Shown here piece by piece: positions 1 to 10,589 of a stretch of 64,000 nucleotides of DNA (position 1 is its first letter; each line of letters begins with the position of its first letter). The notes under the pieces are model-generated. The model had not been told where the DNA came from. It ran no database searches and worked only from the letters and a program-made list of their open reading frames with translations. Location of the stretch: NCBI GenBank assembly GCA_020796225.1, contig CM036754.1:19544867-19608866 (forward strand), written 5' to 3'. Position numbers and translations under genes: made by a program. Origin of the DNA: Arion vulgaris (taxonomy: Eukaryota; Mollusca; Gastropoda; Stylommatophora; Arionidae).

Positions 1-395
1 AATCCGGTCGTATCACAAAGTCAGGATAAGAAGAGATTTCTAGAACGGGCTGTTGTGTGTGCTCCCTACATGGTGTCTTTCATTGCGTTTGTTAGTTACG
101 TAGTCGATCATTTGTATGAAAGTCTTTTTGCCAGAGGCGTACTATCCGTTGGTAATCCGTTTATGTGTCCGTACCATTGAATTTATTGTTACTTGATAAA
201 GCTCAGTACTGATGTGGTACCCACTATTTCCTGGTGTCTTCATTCATAAATTGGTCTTTTCTTGATACTTCCTACAGTCTAAGTCTACACTTCATCTCTG
301 TCGTGACTAGTTTTCTTATGTTATTTGATGTCAACGTCCAGTCTATACTGATAGCATAATGTTAGGAGAACGACTATGTTGAATTAAACATGTCT
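1..395 (-). mobile_element. LINE-X ORF2 C-terminal fragment
   Basis: Similar at nucleotide level to 23727-24135, 51775-52200 and 62150-62480, all in the same orientation. On the minus strand the best-preserved copies read like the end of a non-LTR retrotransposon ORF2 (a FIKKQQI..F.H.NRLPT block, then a basic RRPNKRW block in the 62 kb copy). This copy is broken by stops and indels and is cut by the window edge. It is a dead fragment; the family assignment rests on the better copies. Confidence 0.6.
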
Positions 396-430
396 TTATT
401 TATTTAATCAAGTTTGTTTTTTAAACTGAA

Positions 431-1034
431 AACCAACTGGCTCGACTACAGAACGCTTTAATTTGGGAAATTGAATGCCTCAGCTACACCAGGCTTTAGT
501 TTTGGAAATTGAATGTCTCAGCTACACAAAGCTTTAGTTTTGGAAATTGAATGTCTCAGCTACACCAGGCTTTAATTTTGGAAATTGAATGCCTCAGCTA
601 CACAAAACTTTAGTTTTGGAAATTGAATGTCTCAGCTACACCAGGCTTTAGTTTTGGAAATTGAATGCCTCAGCTACACGAAGCTTTAGTTTTGGAAATT
701 GAATGTCTCAGCTACACCAGGCTTTAGTTTTGGAAATTGAATGCCTCAGCTACACAAAGCTTTAGTTTTGGAAATTGAATGTCTCAGCTACACCAGGCTT
801 TAGTTTTGGAAATTGAATGCCTCAGCTAAACAAAGCTTTAGTTTTGGAAATTGAATGCCTCAGCTAAACAAAGCTTTAGTTTTGGAAATTGAATGCCTCA
901 GCTACACAAAGCTTTAGTTTTGGAAATTGAATGCCTCAGCTAAACAAAGCTTTAGTTTTTGGAAATTGAGTGTGTGGACTACACGAAGCTTTAGTTTTGG
1001 GAAAATGAGTGCCTCGACTACACGAAGCTTTAAT
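431..1034. repeat. 38-bp minisatellite with a 76-bp higher-order unit
   Basis: About 15 copies of a 38-bp unit built on GGAAATTGAATG and CTCAGCTAC. Through the first nine copies, units ending in a CACCAGG-type junction mostly carry TGTCTC and alternate with units ending in ACAAAG or ACGAAG, giving a dimer of 76 bp. The last five or six copies lose the alternation and carry TAAACAAAG or ACGAAG junctions. No coding capacity is evident. Confidence 0.95.
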
Positions 1035-1375
1035 GTTAAATACTGACTCAATCTCCTTTGTTTATTATGTAGCAATTAAAGTTTCTTTAAGCCGAAACAC
1101 GCTCTTTTCAACCTAAGAACGAGGTTATTTTGGTTATATCAGAGCTTGTAGATACAGCGATTAACAACAGATAGTGTGACTCAAAGAGCAATGTTACTCT
1201 GATACAGTGGATATCAAGCATAACGTCATCCCCGCAAACGGTATGCCACAGAGATAACAGAAGCAACGAAAAACACTGTTTATGAAACACACACAAAAAA
1301 GCCCATTCTAGAAATCGCTGTGAGGTAAAACAGGATTAGAGACAAAAATAGAAAGATAGCGTGTAGACCAACAAA

Positions 1376-1452
1376 CACTCTTTTACTGTGGTTGATTGCT
1401 ACGTTCTGTGAAGGATATACCACGATTTTCATTTCAATCATAAAAAAAAAAT
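1376..1452 (+). mobile_element. SINE-H 3' remnant
   Basis: Matches the 3' part of SINE-H as seen at 24310-24390 and 34990-35080: TTTACTGTGGTTGAT, a TACGTTC-like block, GATATACCACGATTTTCATT, then an A-run. The tRNA-like head is missing, as expected for a 5'-truncated retroposon. Confidence 0.6.
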
Positions 1453-1839
1453 CCCAAATACTAATTGCTCTGTGGATTTTCCCCAGATTATTTTCCCCTT
1501 TCAACCTAACTAACGGTGATATTAGTTTTTGAATTCATTAATCTTAATGAAAAGTAGTGCTGAAATAGTTAATGTCATGTTAAATGTTCGATAGTTTCTG
1601 AAACAAAAATCTCTTTGAAGATTTCAGCTGTTCAGTGAATACTGTGAATAAATGTGTTTCCTAATTTAGAATATCAGTAACCTAATAACGAAATTCAAAA
1701 CCAAATGTACAATTACCGTGACCGGCACAGCTTGCTTCTCAACTCAGCTGGTAGTGGTAAATGACTCGAGAACAGAATCTGTCGACTTTTTCAGAAATAT
1801 CGATAGAAAGAAACATAGTTCTGGTTCATCATCATCATA
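1453..1839. other. Unassigned interval
   Basis: No coding signal, tandem repeat or family match was found in this AT-rich stretch. Confidence 0.4.
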
Positions 1840-1965
1840 TAGCTTGTCCCACTCAGTCGACCTGAGAAGTTAGCTATGGGGACCTGACAGATCTGAAGCT
1901 GACGACCCAGTTTGTGGTCCACAGTAAATTAAGCGCATGATCAGAGATCGCTGAAGAAGAAGAAC
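1840..1965 (+). mobile_element. LINE-L ORF2 3' end
   Basis: Homologous to 43160-43412. With one frameshift the plus strand reads a TDLKLTTQFVV..KLSA block followed by EIAEEEE, the type of tail found on ORF2 of RNase H-bearing non-LTR elements. The glutamate run is encoded by the (GAA)n tail itself, so this family has essentially no 3' UTR. An in-frame stop interrupts the copy. Confidence 0.65.
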
Positions 1966-1992
1966 AGATAATTCGTCCTAAGCAGAACTTTG

Positions 1993-2236
1993 TCAACCCA
2001 ACAGTTCTCCTGAATTTCTCTCTCTCATAGACCAGATGTCCTGCCTCATGTTTAAACCATCAGATACATCCTGAATCCATCTTCCCCATGGTCTTCCTCT
2101 TCTTCTCTTTGTCGGTATGCCTCCTTCCATGATGGTCTTCTCCAGCTATTCATGTCTTTTTATATGTCCAAAATAACTCAATTTTCTCTTTCTTATTTGT
2201 AGCATCAGCCAGTTTTCTTTGATTTAGTTTTGGTTA
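1993..2236 (-). mobile_element. LINE-M ORF2 C-terminal fragment
   Basis: The minus strand encodes a FGHIKRHE motif, MEGGIPTKRRRGRP and RWIQDVSDGLNM, matching the 57.0-57.7 kb copy of the same family. This is the basic tail region downstream of the reverse transcriptase of a non-LTR element. The copy has internal stops and lacks the reverse transcriptase. Confidence 0.75.
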
Positions 2237-2289
2237 GCTTGCATAAAATACAGTGTCAGTTATTATAGTGACGTTTGTCTATCCATAAC

Positions 2290-2560
2290 TCATTCGATAA
2301 CAGGTTAACCACTATGTGGTCGCAGATAGGAATGTTGTTAACACTCTGCGGTAGTATACTGTGAAAATTCCGGGGTTCGAAGCCAGATTGGGCCAAAAGA
2401 TTACCGTGTACACAAGGCACACGGTTGCACTAAAGCAAACCCTGATCCTTTACTTGGGGATCTAAATTACACGTATCTCTGAATCTGGAGTAAAGATTGC
2501 CTGAATGGCAAGGGACTATTGTGATAGGAAAAGTAAACCTCCAGGCAACAATCAGTGAGT
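2290..2560 (+). mobile_element. Possible tRNA-derived SINE head
   Basis: A B-box-like GGGGTTCGAAGCC lies at about 2374-2386. The rest matches no other family in the window. It ends next to a SINE-B tail. Weak call based on the single Pol III-like box. Confidence 0.3.
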
Positions 2561-2607
2561 GGTGGCATATTAGGAGTCATGGCTATGCATAAATTCGTAA
2601 AATATAT

Positions 2608-2686
2608 TAGGCTCAGATCACATACAACTCACAAAGAGTGGTTATTAAGTGGTCGATATGGAGCGGTCGAAGAAGATCTACTATTA
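2608..2686 (+). mobile_element. SINE-B 3' tail
   Basis: Carries the SINE-B end: AGGCTCAGATCACATACAA, GAGTGGTTATTAAGTGGTCG, then ATGGAGCGGTCGAAGAAG. The 5' two-thirds are absent. Confidence 0.8.
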
Positions 2687-3236
2687 TATTTAGATAAATA
2701 TATTTATTTCACTATGTATAACTGCGATAATAAGTTGCAAAATTTAGTACAAATAGATAGAAAATGTTCCGTTACAAAAACCACTATAGTGGCTTATCGT
2801 GTAAATGACGCTTGTCTGTACACCACTAAAGTGGTCAGTGGTATGGCTTGAGTTAAGAATATGAAATAGCTCAGATTTAATGCAATTTCTTGAGAGCAAG
2901 AGTCCTGCGAGAAATGAGATTGAACAGGAAACTGGTGTGCAGTCATATTATTGATATTCACATTTCTAAGAGCTGAACGGAACAGATATCACAGAAGTAT
3001 CCCAATCAGAAGTGACGTTCTGCACAAGGCAATGTTATGACTGCAGGAAGACAAGGAAAATCAGTGAATCCTCCATATGTGAAGAAAGAAAGAAATGAAG
3101 TAATTAAAATATTGGTCTAATATTTGCTCACTTTTGCACAATCGATATCTGTTACCAACTGAAACAGTCTTGATGACAATGTGGACACTTGACCTCTAGG
3201 GTGGAGTAGGTACCGTCTATGAACAAAGACGAGTCG
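2687..3236. other. Unassigned interval
   Basis: An open plus-strand frame crosses 2555-2851, but its first part is SINE-B sequence and the remainder resembles nothing recognisable. No repeat family match was found. Confidence 0.4.
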
Positions 3237-4010
3237 CTTCTTCTTCTTTGCGATAGCTATTTTGATGATTATACCGTTTAGGCGCGTTCTTATGATGAGG
3301 TCAACTGTTGTCTGGAGCTCATATCTGGTGCCATGTAGTTTTGATGATTATACCGTTCAGGCACGTTCTTATGATGAGGTCAACTGTTGTCTGGAGCTCA
3401 TATCTGGTGCCATGTAGTTTTGATGATTATACCGTTCAGGCACGTTCTTATGATGAGGTCAACTGTTGTCTGGAGCTCATATCTGGTGCCATGTAGTTTT
3501 GATGATTATACCGTTCAGGCACGTTCTTATGATGAGGTCAACTGTTGTCTGGAGCTCATATCTGGTGCCATGTAATTTTGAATGTAGTGTTGTGTTGTAG
3601 GGTCAGCATTCCTTTCTAGAGAGGACATACAGGGGACAGTCTTGCAGGACAGAGACACAGGGGGGATGTGGACAATCGTAACCCGTTTAAATGTATGTTT
3701 AGTCTGTTATGTCCTATGCTAAGTCGGAAGATGCTAGTCTGTCCTTGTCTGTCAATTGTGTTGTAGTCATCGTTGGATAGTTTAGGTTCTTTTTTAATGT
3801 CCACGATAGCTCTTTTTTCAAAGTATGTGATTTCGTTGTCTACAACGTTCTGCTAATGTTCTGCTTCCTTTTTTGCAAGTTCGTCTCCCTTCTCGTTACA
3901 TGGCTGTAGAACATGAATCCATGAGTGTTGTTTGAGATAGTTTTCTTAGATCATGCACGCAAGGACTGTTCTCTTCTGCAGGTCATTATAGATATCTCCA
4001 GGTGTGATTT
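3237..4010 (-). mobile_element. LINE-Q: RNase H end, ORF2 tail and amplified 3' end
   Basis: Read on the minus strand: the end of an RNase H domain (a decayed WI..C block, then NEKGDELAKKEAE), a TSIFRLSIGHNRLN block, a cysteine region ending CPLY-like, then four 79-bp copies of the ORF2 terminus and a (GAA)n end at 3237. The order RNase H, FRLR.GHNRL, HVLQDCPLY, KL.G...L..T..FI is that of ORF2 in RNase H-bearing non-LTR retrotransposons. Stops and frameshifts make it a pseudogene. An inverted relative lies at 63034-63515. Confidence 0.75.
3258..3575. repeat. 79-bp tandem array inside LINE-Q
   Basis: Four near-identical 79-bp units, each containing GTTCTTATGATGAGGTCAAC and GGTGCCATGTAG. The unit is the last part of LINE-Q ORF2 read backwards. 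Period 79 shifts the frame each copy, while the 63 kb array has period 78. Confidence 0.95.
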
Positions 4011-4459
4011 CACTAATTGTTGTAATTATTTTTGCTGTATCACTAACTTGTTCCCAGGGGACAGGGTAAAGATTAGGTATCAGCGGTGTTGTGTGCATTG
4101 GTACTTTTTTTTTAGTCACTTTCCCCGATGATCGAAGCTGCTACATTTTAGTCGTCCAAGTGCCAGATTATTTAATCTTCCATAGATTGCAACATCAGCA
4201 CTCTATTTTATTTGTGGATTTATCAGACACTTACATCGACAAGGCATAAGTCCAACAGTTCAATGTTTTTAATTTAAAAAAATATTTCATCGTGTCAGGT
4301 GACTTGTCCGAAAATTGGTGCTAACGAAGCAGTTTTTGAAGTGGCTTGGCCTATTGTAATAGTTAAAACAAATTTTCCCAATACTTTTAGCATAAGATCT
4401 GAAAGCAAAGTTCACAACCTAATGACGTCACCCAAAAAATAAATGTTATTTGGATCATT
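4011..4459. other. Unassigned interval
   Basis: Nothing recognisable on either strand. Confidence 0.4.
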
Positions 4460-4662
4460 TGAGTTCGTTAAGTCTGTCGAGTCATCCATGTTTTATTTAG
4501 TCATTCTGTGTGTTCTTGAGTACTGGTTGAGTTAGTTAAGTCTGTCGAGCCATCCATGTTTTATTTAGCCATTCTGTGTGTTCTTGAGTACTGGTTGAGT
4601 TAGTTAAGTCTGTCGAGCCATCCATGTTTTATTTAGTCATTCTGCATGTTCTTGAGTACAGG
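4460..4662. repeat. 68-bp tandem repeat, three copies
   Basis: Three copies of a unit containing GTTAAGTCTGTCGAG, CCATGTTTTATTTAG and TTCTTGAGTACTGGTT. The third copy diverges at its end. Confidence 0.95.
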
Positions 4663-4844
4663 ATATTAGAAAACAAATGACTCACAGCAACTAGATTACT
4701 CATTTTCTGTGCCACGATATTTACCCCAATACTGTCTGTGACGATAAACAAACAATTGCACACAAGACAATTGCTGTCGATATGTGAAATTGTCAGGTGT
4801 ACAATTGTCGTGTGTGCAATTGTCATGTAGCCTATTTTGACATA

Positions 4845-5058
4845 GAAAGAGTCACGAAGTGTTGGAAATGCATCATGGCAGGAGAAATCCCGACATAGAG
4901 AAGAAGAGGAAGACCACGGAGAAGATGGATTCAGGATATAGCTGATGGTTTGAGCATGCCGATTGCAGAGGCGGAACATCTGTTCTATGAAAGAGAATTT
5001 CCGAAGCACTGTTAGAGTGACAATGTTCTGCTCAGGACACTCTAGATGATGATGATGA
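4845..5058 (+). mobile_element. LINE-M ORF2 C-terminus with (TGA)4 tail
   Basis: The plus strand reads RGRPRRRWIQDIADGLSM, then AEAEHLFYERE and, after a frameshift, TVRVTMFCSGHSR followed by a stop. The stop codon at 5047-5049 is the first of four TGA triplets, so the microsatellite tail begins with the termination codon. It is the same family as 1993-2236 and 56990-57703. Confidence 0.8.
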
Positions 5059-5301
5059 CTGTTTGACTTGTCTCCCCTCCATCAATTTGACATGTTGTCA
5101 CGTAGGCGAAAAACATTTTCAGATCCCCGCGTCCTACACTAGTAGGAGAAGCCTAACGGAGGCTCAACGTTCTAACCGTTTTTAGCATAGACTGTTTTAA
5201 AATCACAATAAGAATGATCAAAATGGCCGAGAAGAGCGCATGTAAACAAACAACAAGAAATAATATGTTGTTACGAATTATTCCAACCCCTTTTCTAATT
5301 A

Positions 5302-5381
5302 AAACATCATCATAGCCCTGGTTTGGTTCCAAATCTCTGTTAAACATCATCATAGCCCTGGTTTGGTTCCAAATCTCTGTT
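5302..5381. repeat. 40-bp direct duplication
   Basis: Two identical 40-bp copies beginning AAACATCATCATAGCCCTGG. Confidence 0.98.
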
Positions 5382-5534
5382 AGACTCTTGTTTATTTATT
5401 GCTTGTCCATCACTTCCTTTCCTAAAACAGAAGTAGCTCTATCTAGAATTGAAGAGATCTGTTTCTTATTTACATTACCAAGTACTTGTTCAAAGCATGA
5501 CATTAATTTCTGTGTTTGCCCAACCTAGACTATT

Positions 5535-5535
5535 T

Positions 5536-5587
<52 letters not shown>
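5535..5587. repeat. (CT)n microsatellite
   Basis: A CT run with two TT interruptions. Confidence 0.98.
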
Positions 5588-5754
5588 AGAACGACATCTG
5601 TTGTATAATGTTATCAAAGATCTTGTTTATTTTAAATCCGTAGTTCTCAACCTGGAAGGCACGTCTTCTCAGGGAAGCTTAATCCTTAGTATCATCATCA
5701 AGGTGCGCAGTCTTTATAGGTCGTTGCTCTCTTTGCAGCGTATCTTAAATGTAC

Positions 5755-7630
5755 ACCCTAAAACAGACATCTATCTAGATACTAGGCATCTTAAAACAGA
5801 CATCTATCTAGATACTAGGCACTTTAAGACAGACATCCATCTACAAACTAGGCATCTTAAAACAGACATCCATCTAGATACTAGGCACCTTAAAACAGAC
5901 ATCTATCTAGATACTAGGCACTTTAAGACAGACATCCATCTACAAACTAGGCATCTTAAAACAGACATCCATCTACAAACTAGGCATCTTAAAACAGATA
6001 TCTATCTAGATACTAGGCATCTTAAAACAGACATCTATCTACAAACTAGGCATCATAAAACAGACATCTATCTAGATACTAGGCATCTTAAAACAGACAT
6101 CTATCTAGATACTAGGCATCTTAAAACAGACATCTATCTAGATACTAGGCATCTTAAAACAGACATCCATCTACAAACTAGGCACCTTAAAACAGACATC
6201 CATCTACAAACTAGGCACTTTAAAACAGACATTCATCTACAAACTAGGCACTTTAAAACAGACATCCATCTACAAACTAGGCATCTTAAAACAGACATCC
6301 ATCTACAAACTAGGCACTTTAAAACAGACATCCATCTACAAACTAAGCACCTTAAAACAGACATCCATCTACAAACTAGGCACCTTAAAACAGACATCCA
6401 TCTACAAACTAGGCATCTTAAAACAGACATCTATCTACAAACTAGGCACTTTAAAACAGACATTCATCTACAAACTAGGCACCTTAAAACAGACATCCAT
6501 CTACAAACTAGGCACCTTAAAACAGACATTCATCTACAAACTAGGCATCTTAAAACAGACATCTATCTAGATACTAGGCATCTTAAAACAGACATCTATC
6601 TAGATACTAGGCATCTTAAAACAGACATCTATCTAGATACTAGGCATCTTAAAACAGACATCCATCTACAAACTAGGCATCTTAAAACATACATCCATCT
6701 ACAAACTAGGCATCTTAAAACAGACATCCATCTACAAACTAGGCACTTTAAAACAGACATCCATCTACAAACTAGGCATCTTAAAACAGACATCTATCTA
6801 CAAACTAGGCATCTTAAAACATACATCCATCTACAAACTAGGCACTTTAAGACAGACATCCATCTACAAACTAGGCACTTTAAGACAGACATCCATCTAC
6901 AAACTAGGCATCTTAAAACAGACATCCATCTACAAACTAGGCACTTTAAAACAGACATCCATCTACAAACTAGGCACTTTAAGACAGACATCCATCTACA
7001 AACTAGGCACTTTAAGACAGACATCCATCTACAAACTAGGCATCTTAAAACAGACATCCATCTACAAACTAGGCACCTTAAAACAGACATCCATCTACAA
7101 ACTAGGCACTTTAAGACAGACATCCATCTACAAACTAGGCACTTTAAAACAGACATCCATCTACAAACTAGGCACCTTAAAACAGACATCCATCTACAAA
7201 CTAGGCACTTTAAAACAGACATTCATCTACAAACTAGGCACTTTAAAACAGACATCCATCTACAAACTAGGCACCTTAAAACAGACATCCATCTACAAAC
7301 TAGGCACTTTAAAACAGACATCCATCCACAAACTAGGCACTTTAAAACAGACATCCATCTACAAACTAGGCACCTTAAAACAGACATCCATCTACAAAGT
7401 AGGCACTTTAAAACAGACATTCATCTACAAACTAGGCACTTTAAAACAGACATTCATCTACAAACTAGGCACTTTAAAACAGACATTCATCTACAAACTA
7501 GGCACTTTAAAACAGACATCCATCTACAAACTAGACACTTTAAAACAGACATCCATCTACAAACTAGGCACTTTAAAACAGACATCCATCTACAAACTAG
7601 GCACTTTAAAACAGACATTCATCTACAAAC
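5755..7630. repeat. 33-bp satellite array, about 57 units
   Basis: Head-to-tail 33-bp units. Two classes exist: one with ATCTAGATAC, in blocks at 5755-6150 and 6545-6655, and one with ATCTACAAAC, which fills the rest and is exclusive beyond 6660. Smaller variation is CATC/CACC/CACT before the TTAA. Because 33 is divisible by 3 and the unit lacks stops in several frames, it gives long open frames on both strands (repeats KTDIHLQTRHL on plus, MSVLKCLVCRW on minus). These are most likely not proteins: no conserved start, no known domain, and both strands are equally open. Confidence 0.97.
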
Positions 7631-7920
7631 TTCTTCTTTCTTCTTCTTTTGTCGTCACACTGCTACCGGGTTGTTGCCCAGTGTCGTGGTTTTCTGTTTT
7701 TGTCTTGCGCTGTTATAGTGGCTTGTGTGATTGTTATCTTTGCTCTTTCACAGGATTCTGCTACGCTATCTAACCATCTTTTCCGTGGTCTTCCTCTTGC
7801 CTTCTTTCCCGATGTTCTGTTGTAGAAGACTCTGTATACTGTGGAGTTTGGATGCATTCTTATTAAGTGGCCAAACCACTTCATTCTATGTTTATCTATG
7901 TAATTCAAGAACGGTTTTGT
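7631..7920 (-). mobile_element. LINE-P ORF2 C-terminus inserted in the satellite
   Basis: The minus strand encodes MKWFGHLIRMHPNS, a Y..RTSGKKARGRPRKRW block and DSVAESCERAKITITQAT, with a stop about 22 nt before a (GAA)n-type tail at 7631. The same family is at 59440-59745. The basic GRPRKRW region lies downstream of the reverse transcriptase in non-LTR ORF2. Satellite units resume at 7929, so the element interrupts the array. Confidence 0.85.
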
Positions 7921-7928
7921 GCCATTTT

Positions 7929-7985
7929 CAAACTAGGCACCCTAAAACAAACATTCATCTTCAAACTAGGCACCCTAAAGCAGAC
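7929..7985. repeat. Orphan units of the 33-bp satellite
   Basis: Two diverged units (CAAACTAGGCACCCTAAA) on the far side of LINE-P, with no further copies after 7986. Confidence 0.9.
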
Positions 7986-8100
7986 AAAACGTTTTTCAAA
8001 AGCTGCCTTATCATACTGGGAGAGATTCAAAAATGTTTTGGTCACAGGTTGCATTGTAATCAAAGTTTGTGTCAACTTTGATGGACACCAAGTTTACGTG

Positions 8101-8206
8101 CAGTCTGTTGACAACAACAGTTATGTTAATAGTAGTCAATTGTTACTGTAACACAGTCTGTTGACAACAGCAGTTATGTTAATAGTGGTCAATTGTTACT
8201 GTAACA
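8101..8206. repeat. 53-bp direct duplication
   Basis: Two copies of a unit beginning CAGTCTGTTGACAACA. Confidence 0.95.
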
Positions 8207-8325
8207 CTAGCTTTCAATTTCAGAAACTAGATACCGACTGGATTATCAAAAGATAAAGATAATTCTCACACGATATCCTATATGGATATCTTGATTCCAC
8301 ATCTAGTACTACTAAGTCTCAGAAA

Positions 8326-8504
8326 CAGGGCAGTGCCGTACTATGACAGAGAGAGGCAGCCGCATCAGATGAAACTGTAAAAGGGGCGGCATAAGCAGAA
8401 AAAAAATCAAAATTACAATTGAAGGTTATTTTAAGGAAACAACATTTAAAGGGCGGCATTTCGAAGACTTGCATCATACTGAGAATATATACCGCACGCT
8501 ACTG
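8326..8504 (+). mobile_element. hAT-like MITE, family 1
   Basis: A 179-bp element with imperfect terminal inverted repeats: 5' CAGGGCAGTGCCGT, and 3' end complementary to CAGTAGCGTGCGGT. It is flanked by CTCAGAAA (8318-8325) and CTCAGAAG (8505-8512), 7 of 8 matching. An 8-bp duplication and CAGGG-type ends are typical of hAT transposons. The copy at 62764-62942 has exactly the same length. No transposase, so non-autonomous. Confidence 0.88.
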
Positions 8505-8569
8505 CTCAGAAGTAATAGTGTTGAATCTACCACACTAACCAGATTGGAGAATTCAAAGTAAAGTGTGGC

Positions 8570-8692
8570 GTAGCTAGACAAAAACACTATGCTGGTAGCC
8601 AAAGAAGATTAGTAAACCAACAAAGAACGGGTGTCGCTATTCGCCACACGTTGAGAGACATACTGAGGGGGATATCGGAGCACTTATGGACT
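8570..8692 (-). mobile_element. LINE-R fragment
   Basis: GATATCGGAGCACTTATGGA and its surroundings match 27905-27965, which lies downstream of an RNase H remnant on the minus strand. Too short to identify a domain here. Confidence 0.5.
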
Positions 8693-8800
8693 GTTCTTCT
8701 TCTTCTTCTTTGCGTTCGTTTTTACGACCAATTTTAATCACTCTTTGTGATATGTTTGATCTTTGCCAAGAACGTGTATACGTTGCACATTGGTTTGGTA
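8693..8800 (-). mobile_element. SINE-A, 5'-truncated
   Basis: Starts with a (TTC)n tail and TTTGCGTTCG, and continues through GCCAAGAACGTGTATACG to TGGTTTGGTA, where it abuts the SINE-H tail. Confidence 0.88.
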
Positions 8801-9060
8801 ATTAATTAAAAAAAAAATTAATTGCGTATCCTTTACAGGACTTTGCGAATCAGTCCCCAACTTTTTAACCCTGTTTGTGATTTTTCTAGGCATTATTAAG
8901 TTCAGTAGTTTGCCATTGCTTACTGAACGGGTGGTGCCATCGTTCTTTTGTAAAAATCCACGCGAAACAACTTGCAACCAAGCTGTCCGCAGCGTGATTC
9001 GAACTCAGAACGTCAGGGTTAATAGACAAGTCACTATCCCCTAAGCCACTGACGTCGTTC
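8801..9060 (-). mobile_element. SINE-H, near full length
   Basis: On the minus strand: an A-box-like TGGCTTAGGGGATAG, a B-box-like GAGTTCGAATCAC, a central GCAATGGCAAACTACTGAAC, then GTAAAGGATACGC and an A-rich end. The two boxes at the spacing of a tRNA indicate a Pol III-transcribed, tRNA-derived SINE. Related copies: 23455, 24130, 34955, 38530 and 55800. Confidence 0.88.
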
Positions 9061-9243
9061 TGTTAACGAGAGCATTGTTCCGTATACTCCTACAAATGTT
9101 TCTGGAACTACAGAGTTCGTGCTCTGTGTAATACATTCGACAGGTTGTATGCCATAGTTGCCCGAGAAGGACCGAGCCACATGAGGGAAACCCCGTTGTA
9201 ATGAAGTCAATCTTTGTCTTTAGATTATGTAATCCACCCTTAT

Positions 9244-9508
9244 GTTGTCGGGGGCTCAATGTGAGCAAAGAATAGTAACACTGCGGCCTACAAGGCATGC
9301 CATAAGAGGCGACTGAGGTAGGGGCCTATGGAAGCTACCCTAGCAAATAAAGTAAATAAAAAGCTTCGTAGAAAGCGGATGTGCTGGCATAATGGTAGGC
9401 GCATAACTGGCACAACGTACAATCACTCTTAGGCTTGGATCCCATACAAATCACATAGAGTGGTTAACAAGTAGTCGATATGGAGAGTTTGTAGAAGAAG
9501 AAGAAGAC
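9244..9508 (+). mobile_element. SINE-B
   Basis: Contains GCAAAGAATAGTAACACTGC, the shared block GGCATGCCATAAGAGGCGAC, GGCGCATAACTGGCACAACG, and an end in GTAGAAGAAGAAGAAG. A short duplication (AAATAAAGTAAATAAAAAG) sits in the middle. Confidence 0.88.
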
Positions 9509-9967
9509 TGTGCACTCGAGCAGAGATCGAAGCTGAAGTTCAGCAAAGTACAAAATAATGTCATACTGAAAACATATATATTACGAACCCTGAAGCCGTA
9601 TGGTAAACTCCTTTCTGTAGCGTTATTTTTTATTAAGAGCTCAACTTATTTGCTCCCTTTTTCGTGAAACAAGCCTCATTCCCTTGCAGATTTATTTCTC
9701 TCTTTTTTTTTATTGTGAAAGTATACACAACAGAATACAGGCGGATATCACATGGCAGAAAGATATGAATAAATACAATCAAATATGTCGATAAATCACA
9801 TTATTTTATTTCATTCTGATGCAGACTGGATTGGACGCTTCCATACCCTAATGCAAAACGCTGCAAGCGTGTCGGATTAGCATTGATTGTCAATCACTTT
9901 GTATTTGCTCATGGCTAGTCAAGTGTAATTGAAGTTTAAGAGGAATTCCAAGCTGAGGTGTAAGGAA
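9509..9967. other. Unassigned interval
   Basis: AT-rich, with no repeat or coding match. Confidence 0.4.
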
Positions 9968-10240
9968 GGATAAGGAGTTGATATGTTGAGTTGATAAGGA
10001 ATTACCGTGTAGGTGTGGTACGATGTGGGTTAGTGTGTGGGTAAGATAAGAAGTTGAGGTGTAAGGTGGGGTACGATGTGGGTTAGTGTGTGGGTAAGAT
10101 AAGAAGTTGAGGTGTAGGTGTGGTACGATGTGGGTTTGTGTGTGAGTAAGATAAGAAGTTGAGGTGTAAGGTGTGGTACGATGTGGGTTAGTGTGTGGGT
10201 AAGATAAGAAGTTGAGGTATATGTGTGGTAACGAGTTGTG
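9968..10240. repeat. 53-bp minisatellite, about five units
   Basis: Units built on GTACGATGTGGGTTAGTG and GGGTAAGATAAGAAGTTGAG. Unit length varies by one or two bases (for example GGTGTAAGG against GGTGTAGG). It is open on the minus strand without a plausible protein. Confidence 0.9.
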
Positions 10241-10293
10241 GTGTAGATTATACGATGTTTGTGTATTAGTGAGATAAGGTGTTTGCATGTTAG

Positions 10294-10464
10294 TTCTAGG
10301 GATGCTAACCTAGTAAATAAAAAGCAGCGCAGAAATCGGATGTGCTGGCCTACTTGTAGGCGCATAACTGGCACAACGTACAATCACTCCTAGGCTCAGA
10401 TCACATACAAATCACACAGAGTGGTTGATATGGAGCGTTCAAAGAAGAAGAAGAAGAAGAAGAC
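10294..10464 (+). mobile_element. SINE-B, 5'-truncated
   Basis: Begins inside the element at CTAGGGATGCTAACC and keeps GGCCTACTTGTAGGCGCATA and a long (GAA)n end. The usual TTAACAAGTGG block before the tail is deleted. Confidence 0.88.
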
Positions 10465-10589
10465 GCGTGTTAGTTGTTTTATAAATTTCTAAGCAGGACT
10501 ATTAGCTTGTTTTCAAGGTTGCTAGAGATTTACTGGTATGCTCCCTAGGCAGCAGAAGACTACTTAGCTCGTGGTACCCATCAGTCCAA

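Noticed and set aside
2555..2851. A 98-codon gene
   Set aside because: Its first third is SINE-B tail sequence and the remainder has no recognisable feature.
5601..7718. A 705-codon open frame as a repetitive protein gene
   Set aside because: It is a 33-bp satellite whose opposite strand is also open; the ends of the frame are unrelated sequence and a LINE tail. No start context, signal peptide or recognised repeat protein.
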